Positions 1-5,887 of a stretch of DNA of 6,017 nt are shown one piece after another. A model generated the notes under the pieces. That model had not been told where the DNA came from. It ran no database searches and saw only the letters and a list, made by a program, of their open reading frames with translations. The stretch is taken from the NCBI GenBank assembly GCA_910577945.1, contig CAJTNI010000038.1, forward strand, positions 1 through 6,017, in the 5' to 3' direction. Position 1 is the stretch's first letter, and each line of letters opens with the position of its first letter. The translations under genes were made by a program, and so were the position numbers. The DNA comes from an uncultured Christensenella sp. (GTDB lineage Bacteria > Bacillota > Clostridia > Christensenellales > Pumilibacteraceae).

Positions 1-9
1 CTTTGCCAT
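1..9 (-). CDS. Transposase OrfA, first three codons only (IS3-family, partial)
   Basis: The reverse complement of bases 1-9 is ATG GCA AAG (Met-Ala-Lys). It is preceded by GGAGG (bases 19-23) with a 9-nt spacer, a well-placed ribosome binding site. IS3-family OrfA proteins commonly begin MAK, often followed by Tyr/Phe-Ser. Only three residues are visible, so the call depends on the adjacent insertion-sequence end. It could be another gene that merely starts here. Confidence 0.45.
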
Positions 10-11
10 AA

Positions 12-53
12 AAATGCACCTCCATTAGTTTGTCTAACTTTTGGGGTGCATTT
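12..53 (-). promoter_or_regulatory. Hairpin covering the transposase ribosome binding site
   Basis: Bases 12-20 (AAATGCACC) and 45-53 (GGTGCATTT) are perfect 9-bp complements around a 24-nt loop. In a minus-strand transcript entering from the operon side, the 3' arm contains the last two G of the transposase GGAGG and most of the spacer up to the ATG. Pairing would therefore hide the initiation region. A promoter starting inside the element would not transcribe the 5' arm and would leave the site open. Several IS families, such as IS10, IS50 and IS200, are known to block read-through translation in this way. The pairing is seen directly; the function is inferred. Confidence 0.5.
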
Positions 54-143
54 CATATCTCATATGCTTTTTTATTATTCTCATAGCTAAGCAAACATTT
101 ACGGCATAACGAAGAGCAATCACATTCGGACAGGCTTGTCTGT

Positions 144-1106
144 TCACACCCACCACAGCGCTTCGGTGCGCGGTGCACGGATAATGACCTTCTTCATAAA
201 CTCTATCGCTTTGTCTAGACCTTCCGTTTGCGTCATCAAGCTGTCCTCGTGCTCGATGGACAGATATCCGTCGTAACCGATAACGCGCAACGCCGACACC
301 ATATCTTTCCAAAGCTTTTCGTCCGAGCCGTAACCGACCGTACGGAATATCCAACTGCGCTGGTTTTCAAACGAATACGGCTTGGTGTCGAGAACGCCGT
401 TGACTGCCGTATTGTATTTGTCTATCGCGGTGTCCTTTGCGTGGAACCAGAACAGCGCATCGCCCAACTTCTTTATAGCCGCGACGGGGTCGATGCCCTG
501 CCACAAAAGGTGCGACGGATCGAAGTTCGCGCCGATACCTTCACCCGCCGCCGCGCGGAGTTTAAGCAGCGTTTCGGGATTGTACACGCAAAACCCGGGG
601 TGCATTTCGAAACATATCCGAACGCCCGCCGACGCCGCGCATTTTGCCTTTTCCGTCCAATACGGGATAAGCACGTCGTTCCACTGATATTCGAGAACGT
701 CCCGATATTCGTTGGGCCAAGCGCAAGTCACCCAATTAGGCATATCGCCTTTGCCGTCGCTCGGACAGCCCGAAAACGTGATTATGTTTTTTACTCCGAG
801 CTTGGGCGCGACCTCGATTGCCGCATCAAGCTCTTCGTCCGCCGTTTTCGCCAACTGTTTTTGCGGGTGAACGGGATTGCCGTGAACGGACAGCGCCGCT
901 ATCTCGATGCCGTGTTTATTAAACAGTGCTTTAAGTTCGTCGCGCTTTTTCGCGCTGTCTTTCAGTTCGATAATATCGGCGTGCGCTTTACCGGGATAGC
1001 CTCCCGCGCCCAACTCCATACCGTCGACGCCTCTGTCTTTAAGGTATTTCAGCGCGCCGTCGAGCGGCATATTGCCGAATACGGGCGAAAAAACCGACAG
1101 TTTCAT
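144..1106 (-). CDS. Sugar phosphate isomerase/epimerase-like TIM-barrel protein (large type)
   Basis: A 320-residue cytoplasmic xylose-isomerase-like TIM barrel with no signal peptide. Probable divalent-metal ligands sit where the family places them: E167 (FEMHP), D196 (NFDPSH, followed by H199), H222 (FHAKD) and E285 (SIEHED). The FDPSHLLWQGIDP and VGYG...W...SALR blocks and the Trp-Trp C-terminus match the approximately 320-residue subgroup that accompanies Gfo/Idh/MocA dehydrogenases; E. coli YcjR, a 3-keto-hexoside epimerase, and DgpC-type 3-keto-glycoside lyases belong to the same fold. The tail is family-like, so the gene appears complete despite the nearby IS end. Its ATG directly abuts the TAA of the upstream oxidoreductase, and GAGGAGG lies 8 nt ahead, which fixes the start. 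Likely activity is epimerisation or elimination on a keto-sugar; which one cannot be told. Confidence 0.88.
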   Translation of the reverse strand: MKLSVFSPVFGNMPLDGALKYLKDRGVDGMELGAGGYPGKAHADIIELKDSAKKRDELKALFNKHGIEIAALSVHGNPVHPQKQLAKTADEELDAAIEVAPKLGVKNIITFSGCPSDGKGDMPNWVTCAWPNEYRDVLEYQWNDVLIPYWTEKAKCAASAGVRICFEMHPGFCVYNPETLLKLRAAAGEGIGANFDPSHLLWQGIDPVAAIKKLGDALFWFHAKDTAIDKYNTAVNGVLDTKPYSFENQRSWIFRTVGYGSDEKLWKDMVSALRVIGYDGYLSIEHEDSLMTQTEGLDKAIEFMKKVIIRAPRTEALWWV

Positions 1107-1121
1107 TTACTTTTCCTCCTC
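1104..1121 (-). promoter_or_regulatory. Stop-to-start junction with the ribosome binding site inside the upstream gene's last codons
   Basis: On the minus strand the oxidoreductase ends GAG GAG GAA AAG TAA and the next base begins the ATG of the isomerase. The GAGGAGG formed by the Glu-Glu-Glu codons (1115-1121) is a near-perfect Shine-Dalgarno with an 8-nt spacer. A terminating ribosome would sit on the initiation region of the next gene, an arrangement that favours translational coupling. The juxtaposition is seen directly; coupling is inferred. Confidence 0.85.
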
Positions 1122-2201
1122 GAAATAAACGGGTTTGCCCGTCTTTGCCGACTCGTAGATCGCATCGAGTATGCGCGTGACGCACGCCGCCTGCTCGGGC
1201 AAAACGGTGAGTTTGCCTTTGCCGCGTATCGCGTCGATAAACGTCTTTGCTTCGATAACCTCCGGTCCTACCTTCTCGCCGTCGAAAAACGCGACTCCGC
1301 CCGATCCGAAATCGGGTGTCGTTATATACTGTCTGCCGTTGTTTACGCCGTTGATGCGCAGTTTTCCGTCGGCGTAAATATTCGCGCCCGCCTTCGTGCC
1401 ACAAAGCATAGTTTGCGCTTCCGCGGGGTCGTCGTGGTTGAGCGCCCAGCTCGCGTCGAGCGATATCGTCGCGCCGTCCTCCATTACAATAAACCCGAAC
1501 GCGCTATCCTCGACGGTGAACTTATCGGGATCCCAATCACCCCACGCGTTGCCCGTTTCGCGCTGATCGTTAAGTTTGTGATACGTCGTGCCGACAGCGT
1601 ACTTGGGCTTGTAATTGTTCATCGCGTACAACGTGAGATCGAGAGAGTGCGTTCCTATATCGATAAGCGGACCGCCGCCCTGCTTTTCCTCGTCGAGGAA
1701 CACGCCCCACGTCGGCACGGCGCGGCGGCGAATAGCCTTTGCGCGCGCAAAGTACACCTCGCCGAAAGTGCCCTTGTCCGCTTCCGCTTTCATATACTGC
1801 ACTTCGGGGCGGTAACGATTTTGATAACCTATCGTGAGCAGTTTGCCGCTTCGCTTTTGCGCCGCCAACATCGCTTGCGCTTCCTTATAGTTTATTGCCA
1901 TAGGCTTTTCGCAAATGACGTTTTTGCACATATCGAGCGCGGCGACGGTGATTTCACTGTGCGAGCAGTTGGGGGTGCAAACGCACACCGCATCCAACGG
2001 CTCTTTTAACAGATCGCGGTAATCGACAAATACTTTACCTTTCCCGCCCGCATAGTCGGCGTTGGCTTTTACGGCTCGTTCCTCTATAATGTCGCAGAAC
2101 GCGCAAAGCTCCACCTCGTCGCCCAACTTCTTATAAGCGGGCATATGCTTGTTATTGGCTATCCCGCCGCAACCTATAATGCCGAATTTGAGTTTTTTCA
2201 T
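1107..2201 (-). CDS. Gfo/Idh/MocA-family NAD(P)-dependent oxidoreductase 2
   Basis: A 364-residue cytoplasmic dehydrogenase of normal family length. The N-terminal Rossmann fold starts with GIIGCGGIA (G10, G12; the third Gly is Ala15, common in this family). The ICEKPMA block carries the catalytic Lys99, and GGGPLIDIGTHSLD gives D181 and H185 of the D-x-x-x-H active-site pair. An Arg-rich RRRAVPTWGVF stretch (158-168) contributes to the substrate side in one large subgroup of glycoside or polyol dehydrogenases. It probably oxidises a sugar hydroxyl to a ketone or performs the reverse reduction. GGAGGT 5 nt before the ATG supports the start. It follows the small isomerase by 19 bp and abuts the large isomerase, with which it likely forms a functional and translational pair. 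Its sequence differs clearly from oxidoreductase 1, so the two are not a recent duplication. Substrate unknown. Confidence 0.92.
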   Translation of the reverse strand: MKKLKFGIIGCGGIANNKHMPAYKKLGDEVELCAFCDIIEERAVKANADYAGGKGKVFVDYRDLLKEPLDAVCVCTPNCSHSEITVAALDMCKNVICEKPMAINYKEAQAMLAAQKRSGKLLTIGYQNRYRPEVQYMKAEADKGTFGEVYFARAKAIRRRAVPTWGVFLDEEKQGGGPLIDIGTHSLDLTLYAMNNYKPKYAVGTTYHKLNDQRETGNAWGDWDPDKFTVEDSAFGFIVMEDGATISLDASWALNHDDPAEAQTMLCGTKAGANIYADGKLRINGVNNGRQYITTPDFGSGGVAFFDGEKVGPEVIEAKTFIDAIRGKGKLTVLPEQAACVTRILDAIYESAKTGKPVYFEEEK

Positions 2202-2220
2202 TTTTTACCTCCGAATCGAT

Positions 2221-2934
2221 TTATGCATATTCGCGTATGAACGCGCAACAACGCTTTAAGTAGTCGGCGATCGGCATATCTGTTTTTTCTATTTCGAGTA
2301 CCGCCCACTCAGCGCCTATTTGTTTGCTTTTTTCAAGCACTTCTTTTAAGTGCGCCCGTCCTTCGCCTGCGACGGGATTTACCGCTTCCGCGTTTTCGCC
2401 CAATTCCTTGACGTGTACGAGCGAAATTTTATCGCGATGTTTTTCGATGAACGCGCACGCGTCGACATTTGCCGCCGCCAGCCAAAACACATCCGGCTCG
2501 AGCGTCAAACCGTCTACGCGCGCCGCAAGTTCCGTCACTCTGTCCGCGCCGCCGTTAAACTCGTGCGCGTGGTTGTGATAACCGAGCGCAATCCCGCAAA
2601 CTCGAAGTTGCGCTTCGATGCTCGGAAGCTCGGCAACCGTTTTTTCGAACTCATCGGGCTTATCGAGCGCCTTCCACGGCACTACGATATTGCTTATACC
2701 GAGTTTCAACACCGTCGGCAATTGCTCGTGTATGTTTTCCGTACCGATATGCGCGGAAAACGCAATCAAACCGTATTTATCGAGTAGCTTTTTAAGTTCG
2801 TCTGCGGATTTATCGTAAAAACCCGCAAACTCCACGCCATCGAACCCCGCATCCGCTATTATCTCGAACGCCTTTTCGAGCCCGTGTTCCGCAATAAAAT
2901 CGCGTAACGAATATAACTGTACGCCTGTTTTCAT
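2221..2934 (-). CDS. Sugar phosphate isomerase/epimerase-like TIM-barrel protein (small type)
   Basis: A 237-residue cytoplasmic TIM barrel, slightly shorter than the usual 250-280. It opens with GVQLYSLRD (4-12), typical of this group. The GYHNHAHEF block (118-126) supplies the conserved His and E125, LEPDVFW (145-151) gives D148, LVHVKE (172-177) gives H174, and AVLEIEK (211-217) gives a Glu near the last strand. Together these match the AP-endonuclease-2/xylose-isomerase-like metal site, and the YHNH block also recalls inosose dehydratase (IolE) relatives. Expected roles are epimerisation, dehydration or elimination on keto-sugars. AGGAG with a 6-nt spacer supports the start. A 67-bp GC-rich spacer separates it from the ThuA gene, and I see no convincing promoter or strong hairpin there. 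It is not closely similar to the larger isomerase downstream, so the locus has two distinct TIM-barrel enzymes. Confidence 0.87.
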   Translation of the reverse strand: MKTGVQLYSLRDFIAEHGLEKAFEIIADAGFDGVEFAGFYDKSADELKKLLDKYGLIAFSAHIGTENIHEQLPTVLKLGISNIVVPWKALDKPDEFEKTVAELPSIEAQLRVCGIALGYHNHAHEFNGGADRVTELAARVDGLTLEPDVFWLAAANVDACAFIEKHRDKISLVHVKELGENAEAVNPVAGEGRAHLKEVLEKSKQIGAEWAVLEIEKTDMPIADYLKRCCAFIREYA

Positions 2935-3001
2935 AAAGGTCTCCTATCTTTTTGCGCGCTATTTGCCGTGCCGCCGCCCGTATCACGCGACGAATGCGGT
3001 T

Positions 3002-3724
3002 TTATTTATATTCGAGCGGCTCGACGCACGGACACTCGACGGGCTTACCTATCGGGAATGTGGGTGCCAGCCAATTAACGGCGTTGACGAGGATTTTGCG
3101 CACGTACTCGTTGTGATAGGACGGATTACTTTCGTGCCCCGGTTGGAAGTAGAAAATTTTGCCCTTGCCGCGAGTGTACGTTACGCCGCTCCTGAACACC
3201 TCGCCGCCGGCAAACCAACCTATAAATACAAGTTCCTCGGGTGCGGGTATATCGAAGTGTTCGCCGTACATTTCCTCGACTTCGAGTTCGATATGTTCGG
3301 GCAGCCCCGCCGCTATCGGGTGCGCGGGCGCGCTCACCCACAACCGTTCGCGATCGTTGTCACGCCATTTAAGCGTACATGCGGTGCCGAGCAGTCTGCG
3401 GAACGGCTTACTCATATGTGCCGAGTGTAAAAACATAACGCCCATACCGCACTGTACGCGCTTGACTATCTTTTCGACGAGCGCGTCCGATACGTTCTCG
3501 TGCATACAGTGCCCCCACCAAACAAGCACGTCGGTGTCGTTAAGTATTTCGTCGGTAAGCATACTGCCGTCGTCGCCGTCGTCCTGCCACACTGCGGTCG
3601 TATCAAACCCCGCACCGTCAAAAAGTTCCTTTAACGTCCGATGTATGCCGTGAGGATGTCGATTGACCACCTCGGGGTTTTCTCTATGCGATTTTCCGTG
3701 TTCCGAAAAAACGGTTACTTTCAT
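3002..3724 (-). CDS. ThuA-domain protein (trehalose-utilisation family)
   Basis: A 240-residue cytoplasmic protein of the ThuA family, a class I glutamine-amidotransferase-like fold. It has the hallmarks of the bacterial stand-alone subgroup: DVLVWWGH (65-72), FLHSAH (98-103), EEMYGEHFDIP (150-160), GGEVFRSG (173-180) and FYFQPGHE (191-198) followed by a NAVNW helix. The amidotransferase Cys nucleophile is replaced in the LHSAH loop, so glutaminase activity is not expected. In rhizobia ThuA works with the Gfo-type dehydrogenase ThuB in trehalose catabolism through a 3-keto intermediate; the biochemical step of this subgroup is not settled to my knowledge. GGGGAGGT with a 10-nt spacer precedes the ATG. 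It lies 32 bp after oxidoreductase 1, so those two are the likely ThuB/ThuA-like pair. The substrate need not be trehalose. Confidence 0.9.
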   Translation of the reverse strand: MKVTVFSEHGKSHRENPEVVNRHPHGIHRTLKELFDGAGFDTTAVWQDDGDDGSMLTDEILNDTDVLVWWGHCMHENVSDALVEKIVKRVQCGMGVMFLHSAHMSKPFRRLLGTACTLKWRDNDRERLWVSAPAHPIAAGLPEHIELEVEEMYGEHFDIPAPEELVFIGWFAGGEVFRSGVTYTRGKGKIFYFQPGHESNPSYHNEYVRKILVNAVNWLAPTFPIGKPVECPCVEPLEYK

Positions 3725-3756
3725 TACGGTTATGACCTCCCCTTATACAATAATTT

Positions 3757-4848
3757 TTATTTTTCGTCGATTTTGAGTTCTTTTAAGTTCACGGATCCGT
3801 GCGATTTTGCCGAGCGTGCCGCCGCTTCCATAATCTTCAATACCGTCATAACTTGATCGTGCGTTATCGTCATAGGCAAGCCGTTTACGACTGCGTTGTA
3901 AAACTCGTTGTAAAAAGCATATTCCTCGGGATAAACGCGGTGCAGATCTTCGACGGTAAGCGAATCCGCGGTGCGATACGCCATCGTCTTTGTAAAACCG
4001 TTACCCGCCTTTATGCCGGCGATCTTGCGCTCGGTCGAAAATATAGGTTTAACGACCTTGCCGTTGAGATCCCAATCCTCAATTACGGCAGTGCCGTTTT
4101 CGCCGTACGCGATCCAGCGCGGCGTTTTGATATAACAGTCGGTATCGACGACTATCTCCATCACGGTTTGCGGATAATCGAGTATCAATTTGAACCCGTC
4201 GTCCACATCGAAGCCTTGCGCGAACGAGTACGAACAGTAAATACTGTCGGGCGCGCCGCCGAACATCACGACCGCTTGATCTATAAGATGCACGCCCCAA
4301 TCGAGCATCATACCGCCGCCCTTTTCTTTGAACTTGCGCCAATCCCCGGGCACGCCGTTGCCACCCTGAACGCGCGACTCTATGCGCAATATTTTGCCTA
4401 TACCGCTCCCGTCGCCGACGACGCCTTTATCGTAAAGCTCTTTTATCGTCAAAAAGTCCGCGTCCCACCGCCTGTTTTGATGAACGGCGAAAACTATTCC
4501 GTTCCTTTTCGCACAGTCCGTCATTTCGGCAAATTCCTCACTCGTCGGCGCGACGGGTTTTTCGCATATCACGTGCTTGCCCGCCGCCGCGAAATATTTT
4601 AAGTATTCGCCGTGCACGTCGTTGGGCGTGGCTACAAGGACCGCGTCGACGTTCGGGTCGGACGCTATATCTTCTTTGGTACGGTACGCGTCGCAGCTCG
4701 CTATCCCGTTTTGCTTTGCCACACCGTATCGGGATTTATCCGTATCGTAAATGGCGCATACCTCGAATTTATCCGTTTCGGCAAGACGTGAAGCATGATA
4801 ACCGCCCATACCGCCGTAACCGATTATTGCGATTTTTAATTTTCTCAT
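3757..4848 (-). CDS. Gfo/Idh/MocA-family NAD(P)-dependent oxidoreductase 1
   Basis: The first gene of the minus-strand operon: 363 residues, cytoplasmic, full length. The Rossmann motif is IIGYGGMG (G10, G12, G15); D35-T36-D37 follows the second strand at the usual cofactor-selecting position. The ICEKPVA block has the catalytic K97, and GGGMMLDWGVHLID provides D183 and H187. HQNRRWDADFLTIKEL (123-138) resembles, from memory, the block in YvaA/IolW-type scyllo-inositol dehydrogenases, so a cyclitol or a pyranose are both possible substrates. It likely oxidises or reduces one sugar carbon with NAD(P). The start is supported by GAAGGG 6 nt upstream, weaker than the other Shine-Dalgarno sites in the operon, and partly inside a short palindrome. 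Adjacent divergent araC suggests control of this gene and the operon by that regulator. Confidence 0.92.
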   Translation of the reverse strand: MRKLKIAIIGYGGMGGYHASRLAETDKFEVCAIYDTDKSRYGVAKQNGIASCDAYRTKEDIASDPNVDAVLVATPNDVHGEYLKYFAAAGKHVICEKPVAPTSEEFAEMTDCAKRNGIVFAVHQNRRWDADFLTIKELYDKGVVGDGSGIGKILRIESRVQGGNGVPGDWRKFKEKGGGMMLDWGVHLIDQAVVMFGGAPDSIYCSYSFAQGFDVDDGFKLILDYPQTVMEIVVDTDCYIKTPRWIAYGENGTAVIEDWDLNGKVVKPIFSTERKIAGIKAGNGFTKTMAYRTADSLTVEDLHRVYPEEYAFYNEFYNAVVNGLPMTITHDQVMTVLKIMEAAARSAKSHGSVNLKELKIDEK

Positions 4849-4857
4849 AATTTTCCC

Positions 4858-4871
4858 TTCAATCGCTTGAA
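4858..4871. repeat. Palindrome TTCAA-TCGC-TTGAA overlapping the araC -35 box and the operon ribosome binding site
   Basis: Five-base arms are exact inverted repeats around a 4-base centre. In DNA the right arm overlaps TTGAAC at 4867-4872. In the minus-strand RNA it would fold as a 5-bp stem closed by GCGA, a GNRA-type tetraloop, with its 3' arm running into the GAAGGG ribosome binding site. Its core AATCGCTT recurs inverted at 4948-4955, at the edge of the operon -35 box. It could be an operator or an RNA hairpin, but it is short enough to occur by chance. Confidence 0.35.
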
Positions 4872-4895
4872 CTCCCCATTCGTTTGGTTTATAAT
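4867..4895 (+). promoter_or_regulatory. Candidate sigma-70-type promoter of the araC-family gene
   Basis: TTGAAC (4867-4872), a 17-bp spacer and a perfect TATAAT (4890-4895) form the best promoter match in the window. Transcription would start near 4902 and give a leader of about 100 nt before the regulator's ATG. It lies inside the predicted leader of the opposite operon, so the two promoters face each other. The -35 box overlaps a palindrome at 4858-4871. Confidence 0.6.
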
Positions 4896-4931
4896 TTAGT
4901 CAACCGACATTGCTTCGGCTTCGTTAGGTAC

Positions 4932-4960
4932 AATATAGCACGACGATAAGCGATTTTCTA
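4932..4960 (-). promoter_or_regulatory. Candidate sigma-70-type promoter of the catabolic operon
   Basis: On the minus strand TAGAAA (4960-4955), a 17-bp spacer and TATATT (4937-4932) match TTGACA/TATAAT at 4 and 5 positions. Transcription would start near 4925 and leave a leader of about 77 nt before oxidoreductase 1. No other plausible promoter was seen between the operon genes. Prediction by eye only. Confidence 0.5.
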
Positions 4961-5003
4961 CTAAATATTAAACAACTTATTCTCAAATATTGCGGTTATA
5001 AAT

Positions 5004-5795
5004 ATGGATACGGCGGTTTACGAATCCGATAGAACACGGATAAATTATATCCAAACATGGCGCGGCTCGACAAAAGCCCTGCCGCACTATCATCAGTCGG
5101 TAGAGATTGTCATTGCGCTGACCGACGGAGTTTATGCGCGTGTCAACGACAGCGAACGCACGCTGTCCGCGCGCGAAATATGTATAGCCGACTGCTTCGA
5201 TATACACTCGTCGGATTCGCACGGCGACGACGTGTATGTTTTGATCATACCCAAAGAATACCTGACGGACTACTTGGCTATCAAACAAAAAAAACACATC
5301 TCCTCGCCCTTCATTGACGACCCGGAAATATGCGAAAAAATAATCGCTTGCACGGAAGCTTTGCTTAACGACGATCCGTCGCCGCTCACTCAACGCGGTT
5401 ACGCCAATACCGTTATGGGACTTGTGTGCGAAACGTGCGGACTGTCAGACAGCGCCAACGCCAATATTTCCGTAATGCAAGCCGTACTCGATTACTTGGA
5501 AGACCACTCGGACGAGGACATAAACCTCGATACGTTGTCTCGCCGATTCGGATACAGCAAATATTATTTCTCCCGCCTGTTCAACGACTTTTTCAAATTC
5601 AATCTCAACGAGTATCTCGCGCGAATGCGGATAAAGAATTTTCTCTCTGCTATGAAAAGCGACCCGTCCGCCGATATTATCGGCACGGCGCTTAACTGCG
5701 GTTTTAATTCGCAACAAACTTTTTATCGGTGTTTTACAAAATACTACGGTGTCCCGCCCAAAGAATACTTGATCGCCCCCCAAAAAATCAATTGA
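5004..5795 (+). CDS. AraC-family transcriptional regulator with N-terminal cupin-like domain
   Basis: A 263-residue cytoplasmic DNA-binding protein. Residues of about 1-95 form the cupin-like sensor arm, with the usual HYH (28-30) and E34 motif and a second-half segment ending LIIPKEYL. A helical linker follows. The C-terminal AraC domain has two helix-turn-helix units: one about 173-197 (INLDTLSRRFGYSKYYFSRLF) and one about 223-246 (IGTALNCGFNSQQTFYRCF), then the conserved YYGVPPKEY. Such regulators usually bind a sugar or derivative through the cupin domain and activate a neighbouring catabolic operon. The divergent position next to the five-gene operon supports that role. No clear Shine-Dalgarno precedes the ATG at 5004, although the N-terminus fits the family; translation may be inefficient or start differently. 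Effector unknown. Confidence 0.93.
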   Translation: MDTAVYESDRTRINYIQTWRGSTKALPHYHQSVEIVIALTDGVYARVNDSERTLSAREICIADCFDIHSSDSHGDDVYVLIIPKEYLTDYLAIKQKKHISSPFIDDPEICEKIIACTEALLNDDPSPLTQRGYANTVMGLVCETCGLSDSANANISVMQAVLDYLEDHSDEDINLDTLSRRFGYSKYYFSRLFNDFFKFNLNEYLARMRIKNFLSAMKSDPSADIIGTALNCGFNSQQTFYRCFTKYYGVPPKEYLIAPQKIN

Positions 5796-5887
5796 CGACC
5801 GTCATCGCCGAAAATTTCCGCGCCCAAATTGTCTTGAAGTATGTTTTGCTCTGATTCTGCCTATACACAAATATCTTAAACACATTA

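Larger units (their letters stand above)
1..55 (-). mobile_element. Terminal end of an IS3-family (IS150-group-like) insertion sequence, running off the left edge
   Basis: Read on the minus strand, this stretch starts TGAAATGCACCCC, continues CAAAAGTTAGACAAACT, then a GGAGG ribosome binding site and an ATG GCA AAG start. The TGCACCCCAAAAGTTAGACA-like end followed closely by an OrfA that begins Met-Ala-Lys is, from memory, the arrangement of many IS3/IS150-group elements in Bacillota. The outer boundary is uncertain: IS3 ends usually begin TG, which fits position 50 or position 55. The other end and the target duplication lie outside the window, so completeness is unknown. The element points the same way as the catabolic operon and begins 88 bp after its last stop codon. 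Family assignment is by recognition of the end sequence, not by a transposase domain. Confidence 0.6.

Noticed and set aside
54..73. CATAT-CTC-ATATG stem followed by C and six T on the plus strand, as a terminator
   Set aside because: The stem is only 5 A/T-rich pairs and no plus-strand gene ends here; the operon and IS both run on the minus strand.
228..2009. A 593-codon open frame on the plus strand, antisense to oxidoreductase 2 and the large isomerase
   Set aside because: Both minus-strand genes have complete family motifs, while the antisense product is Arg/Val-rich with no recognisable domain and crosses a gene boundary. It is explained by codon bias leaving few stops on the opposite strand.
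2935..3001. GC-rich spacer between the ThuA gene and the small isomerase as a processing hairpin or internal promoter
   Set aside because: Only short 4-bp complementarities and no paired -35/-10 were found.
3799..4602. A 267-codon plus-strand frame antisense to oxidoreductase 1
   Set aside because: No recognisable domain, Arg-rich composition and a fully supported gene opposite; a shadow frame.
4898..4903. TTGACT on the minus strand as an alternative -35 box for the operon
   Set aside because: At 16-18 bp downstream there is only AATGGG-like sequence, which is not a -10 box.
4912..4923. Tandem GCTTCG-GCTTCG between the two predicted starts, with CCGA...TCGG at 4904-4918
   Set aside because: Repeat units and arms are only 4-6 bp and no more likely than chance in a region of this composition.
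4983..5393. A minus-strand frame opposite the AraC N-terminus
   Set aside because: No family features, and the AraC reading on the plus strand is unambiguous.
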